Positions 54,654 through 64,000 of a DNA stretch of 64,000 bases are shown piece by piece (positions within the stretch are counted from its first letter, which is position 1; every line of letters begins with the position of its first letter). The position numbers and the translations under genes are program-made. The stretch is from the NCBI GenBank assembly GCA_013339765.2, contig CM023452.1, positions 155,786,806 through 155,850,805 on the forward strand, read 5' to 3'. The notes beneath the pieces are model-generated. The model did not search any database. It saw only the letters and a list, made by a program, of their open reading frames with translations, and was not told the origin of the DNA. This DNA comes from Haemaphysalis longicornis. Its lineage: Eukaryota; Arthropoda; Arachnida; Ixodida; Ixodidae.

Positions 54654-54940
54654 AACAGGCCGGTGTACTTTGGCCGGTGATTTTCTGTCCGGCCGTTTTC
54701 TGGCAGCCATGTTCGGCCTATGTCCAAATTTGGGCCTTTTGGCCGTATACGGCCGTACTCCCATGGCTGTCCAACGGCTAGTGTCCGTCGGCCAGTCGAC
54801 CGGCTTACGGTCATACGGCCAGATTCCAGCCGTAGGGCTCCGGCCATTGCAAAGCAACCCGTGTACAGCCGAAGTACGGCCGCCTGAGGACAGCCGAGAT
54901 GCGGTCGTCGGACTCCAGCCGGACTAAAGCTACCGGAAAT
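54640..54940. repeat. GGCCG/CGGCC-rich repeat block A
   Basis: The words CGGCC, GGCCG and TACGGCCGTAC recur about 20 times in 300 bp, often in palindromic pairs. Similar vocabulary appears at 58.0-58.6 kb. It begins right where the gag frame ends, so it may be the end of an inserted element with short subterminal repeats. Confidence 0.6.
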
Positions 54941-56030
54941 ACGGCCGTGCTACGGGAATTGGAGTTCAGCCACAGTACGTTAACTGTACTGAGGCCGGTC
55001 ACTGCATGTCGCGCAAGCAGATGACTCATTCGCGCAGTGTAGAAGCAGCACAAACCCAGCATTTTGGGTCCAATGCAGCCACATCAAAGTGAGCTCGCGC
55101 GCAACCACCAGCCGTCAAGCTTTCAGCGGAGCCTTGCTTAATTACCAGCCTCAGTTGACAGCAAAATTCATTTATTAAACAGTGCTCACAAATTGTCGTT
55201 CCTTTAATTGCTCTGCCTCTTTTACTGCCGAACACAAAAAATATTCAGTTCTTTGTAGAGCTTGAATAGATGTATTCTCCAGGTCCTGATATCCTCTGTG
55301 GGGCGGCTTACCTGTAATAAACGGGGAAAGGGGAGGGGGGCGGCGGCGGAGGGCGCATACTTTAGTGGGTTGAATTTCAGACAGATAAATAGCGCCGCTT
55401 TTAGCCAATTTCTTTTAGGGCAATATTCCGGAACACTTTCATGCTATGACTACATAAACTACTTTTATAACAGTTGCTTGACCAATTTTGATGTATATAA
55501 AACCGGCGTGAATGCCTTTACGAAGCGTTTTGGTTCTCAACAAAACACTCAGGAACATTTAATATAACTCCTTCACAAAAAAGTATGTCCAGTTTTTTCT
55601 CATTTTTCTTGCAAAGACATTTTCTACTCGATCAACTTTTCTGATGATCTTGCGCAGGGCTGATCCTAAGAAGGAGCGAACAGGTACTTTCACTTTCAAT
55701 CTATTTTAATGTTGTTTTCATGAGTATACGTACACACCACTTAATAGTCCAAAAGAACTTAATTTTCTTCTAATGTCGTACTACGTTCAAAAAATTCTAG
55801 ACGCGTTGCGAATGACGCCCTGCTTCAGGTGGCTGCAGTTGTATCCCTCTGTGTTCCCGCAAGGAAAGGCTTAAAATTACAGTTACATAATTTGTTTCAA
55901 ACCAATAACATAGCAATGGTAGCATGCATACAGGAAACATTGCATACTGCAACGAATGGGGCAATAAATATTTTATTGGTCAAGGTTGAATGCGTAGGGT
56001 TCCCAACCCGTCGGAGGCAAATTTGCGCCT
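54941..56030. other. No gene recognised
   Basis: AT-rich; the frame 55262-55567 has no family resemblance. Confidence 0.45.
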
Positions 56031-56035
56031 CTTGA

Positions 56036-56050
56036 AGTTTATTTATTAAT

Positions 56051-56085
<35 letters not shown>

Positions 56086-56114
56086 TTATTTATTATTTAT
56101 TTATTTATTTATTT

Positions 56115-56150
<36 letters not shown>

Positions 56151-57230
56151 TTTGCTGCCTGCTTGCCTTTGCATGCATTACAGAAGGGAGATACATAACA
56201 CTAAGCATTAAATATGAGACAAAATAACAAAATAATTCTACAAAGCGCGGTGAAAATCGTCAATATAAAGAGTTATTGCAATCATACGTGGACGATAATT
56301 ACACTACAGTATTGATGTAAAATAAAATGAATCGCGCAAGGCGTCACCTTTAAGGGAAAGTTAATAATTTGCTTTAAGCTAGCGGTCTCACTTTGCGATA
56401 TGTAGAATGGCGCTTGGTCATACTTCTCCCCTTCTACTCTAGTTTTCGAATGATAGATATTACGAAAAAAGTTCAACCTGTCGTTTCGTCTGTGATCATT
56501 CACGTCCTGTCATTTCAGTTTACTTTTACTTTCTCTCATGCTAAGTTGAGCGTGCAAATTACCTAATACGAATCGCACTGACATGTTTTCAAGCGTATCA
56601 ACCAGCTCTTTGGTGTAGGGATCCACGAAAACACATGCGTACTCCAAGATTGAGCGCACATGAGTGAAATACGGTTGTTCTTTTCAGTTAGATGGATGTT
56701 CACTGAAATTTCGTCTCAGAAAGCCAAAAACATATGCAGCCGTAACTTTTATGGTGTGAACCTGCCTATTTAACCTCTAACCACTCCCTAAATAAACTAC
56801 TAGGTATTTATAGTCCTCGGCCGTTGTCACAGCAGCATAATTTACGGTATACGTATTCAATTGGAATGAGGGTTTTCTTGTAAAGGTGCCGTTAACACAC
56901 TGTTTAACATCTAAAAACTTTTCTGAATCAGTACACCAGGATGTTATTTAATTCTAATAAAGCTGCAGGTATACGGATTCACGTTCATTCGCTATAGTCC
57001 GGTAAACTACACAGTACTTTTGAACAAAGCTATAGGGCCAATAGTAATAGCAATGCGAAAACCGATTCATTCAGTTCATAGGATAAAATGTACTACGCAG
57101 AAGGTGATATGGAACACCATCATTTGCTTTTTTGCTGTCCAAGAATATACAGTCAACCACTTTAAGCTAATCTATTCCAAGAGCCAAATCTTGCGTGAAC
57201 TCAACAATCTGCGTTGAGCAAGAAAATCCT
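56036..57230 (-). mobile_element. LINE relic with AAAT-repeat tail
   Basis: Minus strand, 5'-truncated. EFTQDLALGID, CIFLDSKKANDGVPYHL (RT motif A; usual form DF.KAFD.V.H) lies near 57195-57080. The catalytic YADD region is not recognisable. RMCFRG/YACVFVDPYTKELVDTLE near 56640-56590 and RLNFFRNIYHSKTRVEGEKY near 56490-56430 are the C-terminal tail of I/L2/Jockey-type ORF2. Multiple stops and frameshifts. The 3' UTR leads straight into AAATAAATAAAT repeats, interpreted as the element's tail. Confidence 0.78.
56038..56153. repeat. (TTTA)n microsatellite
   Basis: About 28 tetranucleotide units with three ATT interruptions. It sits at the 3' end of the minus-strand LINE relic, so it reads (AAAT)n as a LINE tail. 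Confidence 0.95.
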
Positions 57231-57451
57231 GACAAAATCCGTGTTTGCTAGGATGCTGGCGATTATGTTTAACCAAATGAGTCATATCCCAGGAGTAGCT
57301 AAGCTCACCTTGAAACATCGGAACTAAATTAACAGCTAGGCTTCGTCAGTGACAAGGCTCTGTTGTTATCGCAAATTTAAAATATTTTTTTTTTTCTAAA
57401 CAGGCAGTCTTAAAATTCCATCAAATAACAGTGCAGGGCATGAAGTTGATC

Positions 57452-57922
57452 CTACCAATGCACGAGCGAGTCTCTTCTACGTTCATCACCAACAACATAG
57501 TGCAACATTGCTTGTTGCAGTTTAATTGTAAGCAGAATAACTTGCGCTTTTGCCCGCACTTGCCTTTCTTTGGTAAGGAGTCCTTGACATGGTGGCGGTT
57601 TAGCTCCTGCGTGGTGGCCGCTTGCTCGACGCCCTTGAAGGCCAGTTATTTTGCTGAACCATCTCCATCTCGGATCGCACTTCTGTGCCGGGTCGATGTC
57701 TCCAATGCTCTCCATTTCTTGAGGGGGCGAATAGCCTCGAGCTGATGCGTCGACGAAGCCGGCGGCAGAGGCGTGGTAGCGACGATGCTTGGCGAGGCTT
57801 AGCTCACCCGTCGGTGTGGCACAGTCTTTTTGTGGCAATAAATGACATTTCGATGGCCTAAAAGGTTCCCTGCTAATTTCCAGTGAGTCCTTGCACCTTG
57901 CCCGTTCACCGAGAACACTCAT
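57452..57922 (-). CDS. Hypothetical reading frame, 156 codons
   Basis: Starts at ATG (57920-57922) and is open for 156 codons, GC-richer than its surroundings. Basic, with GYSPPQEMESIGDIDPAQKC and DPRWRWFSKI. No domain I recognise, no signal peptide or membrane segment. It may be the leader or gag part of an unidentified retroelement; it may equally be a chance frame. Confidence 0.25.
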   Translation of the reverse strand: MSVLGERARCKDSLEISREPFRPSKCHLLPQKDCATPTGELSLAKHRRYHASAAGFVDASARGYSPPQEMESIGDIDPAQKCDPRWRWFSKITGLQGRRASGHHAGAKPPPCQGLLTKERQVRAKAQVILLTIKLQQAMLHYVVGDERRRDSLVHW

Positions 57923-58029
57923 TACTGTTTGACAAACGATGCTCGTTCATTTAAAACGTAGAAACATGGAGCGGATGAAAAACGCGTCCCCGTCGTTCGG
58001 CTCCCTAACGGCTTTTTCTCCCCCCAGGA

Positions 58030-58620
58030 AAACACCGGTCGGTCTCCTTCCAAACACGTCTGTGCATGAATTCTCGGCGCCCAGGCGCGTGCCGTTGTTC
58101 GGCTGTATGCCGTTTGCCGAAAAAATGACGTATAACCAGATACCTAACGTAGGCCGGTCTCCTCTTGAACATCGGTTGCCAAATATTCTGTGGGCATTCG
58201 CTGGCCGTAATTCGGCCGAGGACAGCTAACCGAATGGAAAACGTATATTCTGGGGCCGTGCGTCGGCCGGTATCCTTCATAACACTGGTTGCCTGAAGAA
58301 AACGAATATTCTACCGCCGGACACGCGGTTCACCGTTGAAACAATGAATGCACGGCAGCCGCTCTCCGGCCGGTCTCCTTTCGAACACCAACTGCTGCAA
58401 GAATACGCATATTCTGTGGCCGGTCGCTTGCCGTGCTTCGGCCGATTACCGCTTCCCGAAGAAAAAACGGATGCCCTAAGGCCGTACTTCGGCCGTTCTC
58501 TTTCTCAACATCGGCAGCCGTAAGAGAACTGAATATCTGGCAGCCGGTTAGCTGCCGCTGTGCGTCCGGACACGGGCGGACGGAAAAATACCGAAGCGCT
58601 GGTTGCCGAATGTTGGCCGT
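58030..58620. repeat. Diverged tandem array, about 110-bp unit
   Basis: Five imperfect units start near 58034, 58154, 58266, 58366 and 58491. Each has the pattern GGCCGGTCTCCTTTCGAACA, then a TTGCC(G/T)AA-type block, then ATATTCTGTGGCCGG. Units differ by about 25-35 percent. The array shares its CGGCC vocabulary with block A at 54.6 kb. Confidence 0.75.
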
Positions 58621-58709
58621 TCCAAGCATGATCAGTGGCTACCAGAACCTGGATGCTGGCCGGACATGCCAGAAAGCAGCCATAGACGGGCCGGTCTTGG
58701 GGCGGTATA

Positions 58710-58916
58710 CCGACAGAACAGCACGCGACGAAGGGGCACGCGACAGAAGAGCACCGCCATAACAGCCCGGCGTCAAAAGAGCACGGCGTCAGAAGGGCAC
58801 AGCGTCAAAAGCGCACACGACAGAAAAGCACAGCGACAAATAAGCACATCGACAAAAGCGCACACGACAAAATAGCACGGCGACAAAACAGCACACGACA
58901 AAACAGCACACCGTAA
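58710..58916. repeat. Minisatellite, about 15-bp unit
   Basis: Around 13 imperfect copies of a CGACAAAAGAGCACA-like unit (variants CGACAGAAGAGCACC, CGACAAAACAGCACA). Confidence 0.9.
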
Positions 58917-58965
58917 GGGCACAGCTCTGAAACAGTTGGGTGCGGTGGCGTCTGACGTAGTACAC

Positions 58966-61255
58966 TGGCGGGGCGGGCTTGGGCCGGGTAGCACGCATTT
59001 TCTCTGTCCCGGGCCGGGCTCGGGCTTGAACCAAAATTTTCGGGCCGTGCCAGCCCGAGCCGCCCTGGCCATCCCTGAGGCCCGGCAATCCTGTGCCGCA
59101 ATTTATAAATTGTTCACAAGAAAAAAGATTTTTGTTGATCTAACAAAAAGAAGCGAAGTGTGAATTCATTACGGCGCTGTTAGAGATAAAAGGCGATTGC
59201 GCTTAGAAAGCCTTTACATCAGTAAAAAATATCTGGGACCCATCAGCATAGTGGCAGAGAGTGAGCCAGAAAACGACGACACTCTAGCCACATAGTACAA
59301 CATGATTCTCTTTTCCCTTTTCTTTTCAAGCAAACACAAACAGAACAAACGTGGCCTAAACATTGGACTATGTGCAGAGTCTGAAGGACCAATTTTTGAA
59401 GCAAAGCCCATGATTTCTTACGGAAGAATTTTTTCAAAAACATGAAAAGAGGCAAAAAAGAACAGAAGCGCCGATAAAATATTGCTGCCAACGCAACTAG
59501 AGGAAAATACTAAAATGAAGTAGTGAAACCGGACGCATCGTCAGCTGAAATTTCAGCAAATAATGGAACAGCGAAAGCTGCAGTGTCTGCTGAAGAATTT
59601 CGGTATTGCAAAAAAATCCACTTGCTCCGAATCATTTAAAGTATCCTCGGTGTGTCTTTATTTCGAAGACTGGGAAACGAAGTGGCTAATAAAGTTCATG
59701 ACTACTGAAAGAACAGTTTCTAAGTGAGAATATTGAAGTTGTACAAAGTTCGGTCCAAGTTTAATGGAAATTTAAATCCAAATTAGTCGTATTCGCTTTG
59801 TGCTTGCGCTTTTTAAGCTAACAGCAAACTTCTTCGAGTTCATGTTTATAGCCTGTCAGACTAGGGAGGGCATTTAACAAGTCTGGTGGAGTCGTGCTTA
59901 ATTTATCCAATTCTGCCGGGCTCGGATCTGGCTCGGGCCCCCATTTTAGAAGTTTGCTGGGCCCAGGCCATGTCTCTATCGGGCAAGTTCGGGCCGGGCC
60001 TAGAAATTGCGGCCCAGGTAGTGCTCAAGTTAGGCCAGAGCTCGGGCCCGGGACGGTCCAAAAGGACGAGCCGGCCCGGCACGCGGGCTGTTCTTGGGCC
60101 GGGCAGCTCGCATTCTCTCGGGCCCGGGCGGGGCTTGGGCTTGAACGAAAACACTTTTTGGGCCGAGCCGGCCCGGGCAGACCCTGAATTCCGGCAGTCG
60201 TGTGCCGCAAATTTAGACTGTTGACAACAAAAATATTCGGCTCATTGATCGTTTGGGTGAAATGAAAACAAAAAAAGCGAAGTGCTGGCAGTCTGTCACC
60301 GTGGCGATGCTAAAACATAACGAAATGACGTATTCCGCTTAGAAAGCCTTCAAGCCAACGAAGGAAAACGTATGCTTCATCAGCATAATGGGAGAGAACG
60401 GATCAGAAAACGAGAGCACTCTTGTAGTAGAGTACATGATTGTCTCTTTTCTCTGTTTTTCAAACTAGAAAAAAAAAACAAATGTGACCTGGACATTGCA
60501 CTTTGTGCAGACCATAACACCAAAGATTAGCTAACGTACCCTTGGGTCTTTCTTAAAGCTTTTTATAGACATGTCTTTTTGCCCATAAAGCGAGTTTTAA
60601 GTAGAAAACTTTGTGAGCATGCCAGGAACTTAGGTCTACTTGGATAGACACCTGGTGCAAACCGACAACGAACCTTGGCAAATTAAATTGAGAGAAGTAC
60701 AAGTTAAACTAGCTCTCGACAGAGTGATCTAGCGTCAAAAACAAGTAAGGAAAGAGTTCTTTGGGAAACGAATTGAATAAAATAACGAAACTGTGGAATA
60801 TCTGTCGAAGAAATGCATAAATAAAAATATCCACTTTTCTCAGCATCATTTAAGCAATCCTCATTGTGCTTTAAGTTCAGAGACTGTCGCAAATGCAGCG
60901 CCTGTTTTACCAAAATTTTCCGTAAGGATGCATTATTTAGGTTAGGATATTTGTGTTGTACAGATATAGATCTAATTATTGAACAAGTGTAAATTCAATA
61001 TACTCCCTCTAGGCTTATTTTAGGCTAAAAAGACCAAACTTTGAGGGCTCATGTTTGGGGTCTGGTGGACTCGGGCTGAGCTTAAAAAACAGTGCGCGGG
61101 CTCGGGTTTCTTTTATTAAATGCTGTCGGGCTCGGGCAGGGCTCGGACTTTTGTCTTAATGTTTTGTCGGGCTAGGGCCTGGCCCTGGCCGGCCATGTCT
61201 CTACCAGGCGGGGTCGGGCCAGGTCTAGAAATTCCGGCCCCCGCACTGGTCTAGT
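58966..61255. mobile_element. GGGCC-rich elements in tandem (hAT-like ends?)
   Basis: GGGCCGGGC-rich blocks lie at 58966-59100, 59918-60180 and 61070-61255 with AT-rich spacers that align to one another: TGTGCCGCAATTT at 59091 and TGTGCCGCAAATTT at about 60200; TTAGAAAGCCTT at about 59202 and 60340; CCATGTCTCTA at 59967 and 61193. So a unit of about 1.1-1.2 kb is present twice head to tail. The outer ends read CACTGGCGGGGCGGG and (reversed) CAGTGCGGGGGCCGG, loosely inverted. The class is a guess; no target duplication is convincing. Confidence 0.6.
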
Positions 61256-61474
61256 CTCTGTCATCCAACGATTGCTGCCCTCTCCCACACGACCCGAGAA
61301 TTACGCGGTCGTTTGAGGCACGCGTTCGCTCAATTTGCTTTTTTTTGTTGTTTTTGTTTTCAACACCTAAATTCACGGGTACGACAGGGGCACGCGCGCC
61401 GGCTCAAACAGCGGCCATGTTGATTTACTCGCACCATTCGTTCACCGGTACTACACAACACCCGGTTGCGGACA

Positions 61475-61598
61475 AAATGGGGCCGGAAAAAATGGTCCCG
61501 GAACAAATGGTCCCGGAACAATTGGCTCCGAAACAAATGGCCCCGGAACTAATGGTTCAGGAACGAATAGTCCAGGAACAAGTGGTCCCAACTTCAAA
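61475..61598. repeat. Minisatellite, 15-bp unit
   Basis: Eight copies of a GGAACAAATGGTCCC-like unit. It is a multiple of three, so one plus frame (61345-61602) reads as pentapeptide repeats (PEQMV, PEQLA, PKQMA); probably coincidental. Confidence 0.9.
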
Positions 61599-61727
61599 GT
61601 AGGAAAAAATGATCCCACCACTGCACCTATGCATGACCGCCTCTATGAAAGAAGGAGGGAGGGGGTCAGTGTATTTATATTTATATGTCTGTATTTGTGG
61701 ATAATGTATTTTGCATCTGTCTATATA

Positions 61728-62542
61728 CAGGATGATCAAAGTTAAGTCGACATTTATTTTTAAAATTAGACGCTTAGATATACGTGAATACCACCGCTAC
61801 AGCGAGGTTATGCACCAAGGGGGACACACAGTGAGGTGTTAACTATAGATGTCCGTGGCTTAATTAACCTAAATTGTTTAACTAACTTTTTAGCGGCTGC
61901 AGTAAGCAGGAATGTTTGTATTGAAAATTTAGAGGCAATCGTGTTTCCACGAAGTTTCATTTGACAGAATTCTTTTAGCGCATTCGTACTCTGAGATGTC
62001 GAACCGTGAAGTTTAATTGCCGTTCGCATGATTACGCATGCAAGACAGTGAAGACCAGCGCAAAGCTCCTCCCTTTTTTGACGCGCCTGCTGTGTACGGT
62101 GTTTAGTTTCGCAACGAGGTGGAGGCACAAGAAAATGTGATAACTCGCACCCTCTCAGTCTTGGCTGGAGTTATATCAATCTGGAGTTCTCAGAGCTGCA
62201 ATCGAAACAGAACAAAGGGAGGAGCTTTGCGCCGGTCGTCACTGTCCAGCATGCGTAATCGTGCGAACGGTAATTAAAATTCGCAGTTCGAAATCTCGGA
62301 GTACGGATGCGCTAGAAGAATTCTGCCAAATGAAACTACATGGAACTTCTGAATACAAGCATGCCTGCTTACTTCAGCCACAAAAAAGTTAATTATTCAA
62401 TTTTAGTTAATTAAGCCACCGACATCAAAATTTACCAGCTCATTTTGTGTTCCCCTGGACGCATAACCTCACTGCAGAGGTGGTCTTCACGTAAAATTAA
62501 ACGCCTAAAAAAAAACCTGTCGACTTAACTTTCATCACCCTG
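61728..62542. mobile_element. Foldback DNA element with long TIRs and TA flanks
   Basis: 815 bp. Left arm 61728-62075 and right arm 62215-62542 are inverted copies (about 80-85 percent by eye) that start CAGGATGATCAAAGTTAAGT and CAGGGTGATGAAAGTTAAGT. The loop is about 139 bp. Each side is flanked by TATA, consistent with the TA duplication of Tc1/mariner-type insertion, and CAGGGTG is a common start of such ends. No transposase; non-autonomous. Confidence 0.85.
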
Positions 62543-63356
62543 TATAATATATTTGCTAAGGCTGAATTTACTATCAGTTAAATGCTGCATACAAATTTGT
62601 CGTCGTACGTGCATGTTCTGCCATGCTTCCTTTGCTTGTGTTCTTGCGTTTAATAAAGCTTGTGAAGCGAGTCCCACTTGAGCCTGTGCGGGGAGCCTTT
62701 TTACAGTGGCAGTAATATTTAGGTCATGTGGAGTATCGAAAATGTGAGTGGGCCGGTATTGCTGAATATCAAACAACATAGATCTGTACTAGTGCATCAC
62801 GCTCGCCGATTTATCGCTATTTCAAAAAGAATTTTACATTATGAATGGTATATTTCGTTAGCAAGGCTGCGTTACGACGTTCTCCACATGAAAGGCTTGA
62901 ATATCTGCTTGAACGGCTTGAACGACGTTCTCTTTAATAAAGGCTTGAACGACGTTCTCCACATGAAAGGCTTGAATATCTGGAGTTCGGATCAAGCGAA
63001 GTGGCGCTAGTAAAGATTTTGGATCTTGATAATTTGGCAGCTTGCAGCTTAGATACTTTTGTTTTTCTCTATAAATATGCAATGTAGCTATTATTACGCC
63101 TCGTATCTTGCTGCAAGGTTTAGAAGACAGCTGCTAACATGATTTGTTAATTTCGCCGGCGTGTTGCGGGTGCGTAACATTTGCTAAGGGCAGCAGGTGA
63201 GCCCATCGAAACTGGTCACCCACCATCAAGAACAAACTTTATTGTTCGGAATTGCATTTGAGCACAAATATATACAGTTTATTTGCGCATATACGAAACA
63301 CATGTTTTCGCTCGTCTTTCTGACGGCTTTACTTTCCCAGAAATTGCGAGAAACAA
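62543..63356. other. No gene; contains a short tandem repeat
   Basis: AT-rich. Includes the 62874-62990 tandem array; the 62726-63010 frame is its translation artefact. Confidence 0.5.
62874..62990. repeat. Tandem repeat, 18-bp core and 33-bp variant
   Basis: ACGACGTTCTCCACATGAAA and GGCTTGAATATCTG recur at 62874-62910 and 62950-62983, with two intervening GGCTTGAACGACGTTCTC units. Evidence of slippage or unequal exchange. Confidence 0.8.
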
Positions 63357-63402
63357 AGACAGTCACTTGTCATAGTCACTTGTCATAGACAGTCACTTGT
63401 CA
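63357..63402. repeat. Triplicated 13-15 bp repeat
   Basis: AGTCACTTGTCAT occurs three times in succession with small spacers. Confidence 0.85.
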
Positions 63403-63778
63403 ATGGAAAGCCAACGATTGATGCAGGTTGATGCACCACGAAGCCAGACTTGTCTTTTTGGGACGCCCCTTAAAAAGCCAGATCAAACAGGAAGGAGCGG
63501 GCGAGGGGGAGTGTAAGTGGTTCGCTTCGGTAGAATATTTCTTTGGCTTCAGCTGGCCCTCGTTGCCCTCTTTAGAAGAAATTTGTCATGGTGCTGAATG
63601 TCGTGATAGCCACGTTGGACCAGCGGCCCAGCGGATGGTGCGTGAGGTAGTCGTAATCAGGCGTGCCTTTGTCTCGGAACACTGCCTGTCATCAACCTCT
63701 CTCATTCGCGGCAGTTCCTCGCGACAAGTGCGCCTTCCTGGAACACGGCCGGACTCAAAAACTGTCTTCCTGAGTCGT

Positions 63779-63840
63779 GGCCTCCGCGATTTGCTGCCGG
63801 CGGAGCAACGGCGCGCCGCCGGCAGCCGATCGCGGAGGCC
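63779..63840. repeat. GC-rich near-perfect hairpin
   Basis: GGCCTCCGCGATTTGCTGCC and its downstream partner pair over about 25 bp with two mismatches around a 12-base loop (GGCCTCCGCGAT..GCTGCCGGCGG against CCGCCGGCAGC..ATCGCGGAGGCC). Stem GC content is high. The sequence lies in a 156-codon open frame (63431-63898) of no known family. Confidence 0.85.
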
Positions 63841-64000
63841 GTGCCTGAGTGAGAAAGGCGCGTGGAGTCTGGCCGTGCCTGGACGTAGTTGCTGTTAGTG
63901 TAGTTGCTGTGACAAGGAAAACCTCGGAGAGGGGTGCGAAGAACTAGCGAAAATATATAATTAGTGGATGTAACGGTTTAATCGTTATAATAGCGTAAGT

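Noticed and set aside
58710..58916. CRISPR-like array
   Set aside because: Units of about 15 bp repeat without unique spacers, in a eukaryotic setting; it is a minisatellite.
61345..61602. Plus frame with pentapeptide repeats (PEQMV-like)
   Set aside because: It is the translation of a 15-bp minisatellite; the period is divisible by three, so an open frame is expected.
62726..63010. Plus frame with repeated DVLHMKGLNI
   Set aside because: Produced by the tandem repeat at 62874-62990; no independent sign of a protein.

Overview
The window looks like intergenic DNA from a large, repeat-rich arthropod genome, most likely a hard tick. Supporting signs are the low coding density, the mixture of CR1-like, I-like and RTE-like LINEs, the Ty3/gypsy fragments, the P-like, hAT-like and TA-flanked DNA elements, and a tRNA-headed SINE with an ATCA-type tail. 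The tick assignment is inference from element types I recognise; no species marker is present. I found no intact host gene, no rRNA and no canonical tRNA gene. Nearly everything that can be named is a transposable element, usually broken, and often nested in another.

Layout. 1-11.5 kb is mostly anonymous, with a LINE 3' end and a TC microsatellite near 8.1 kb. 11.6-13.55 kb is a P-like transposon with 8-bp target duplications and a decayed two-exon THAP domain. 15.1-17.97 kb is an internally deleted Ty3/gypsy element on the minus strand between two diverged LTRs; 19.1-20.4 kb is a second, plus-strand gypsy pol relic. 22.8-23.06 kb is a tRNA-derived SINE with 16-bp target duplications. 25.4-27.5 kb is an I-like LINE reduced to ORF1 plus the ORF2 tail, still flanked by a 13-bp duplication. 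29.8-36 kb is a mosaic: an RTE-like RT relic, two copies of a GGGGCGAAGC-ended repeat, and a second P-like element (exact 8-bp duplication) inserted in a dispersed repeat whose uninterrupted copy lies 3 kb away. 36.2-37.9 kb is an element flanked by TTAA. 40.8-42.3 kb is a minus-strand gypsy RNase H/integrase relic.

The best nested structure is 42.4-50.1 kb. A LINE endonuclease frame (minus strand) is split by a 7.2 kb hAT-like element, and that element contains a nearly full-length CR1-like LINE (plus strand; ORF1 with a PHD-like finger, ORF2 with endonuclease and reverse transcriptase). Most lesions in the CR1-like frames are single-base slips in A or T runs.

52.05-52.69 kb holds two palindromic units between TA microsatellites. 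One has a tRNA-like loop; the other carries a near-consensus hammerhead ribozyme core of the kind known from Penelope-like retroelements. 53.8-54.65 kb is a gypsy gag fragment. 56.0-57.2 kb is a LINE relic with an AAAT tail. 58.0-61.6 kb is a block of tandem and GC-rich repeats, and 61.7-62.5 kb is an 815-bp foldback element with TA flanks and TIRs of about 330-350 bp.

Limits: all family names are from eye-read motifs and translations, boundaries without target duplications are approximate, and no similarity search was possible.
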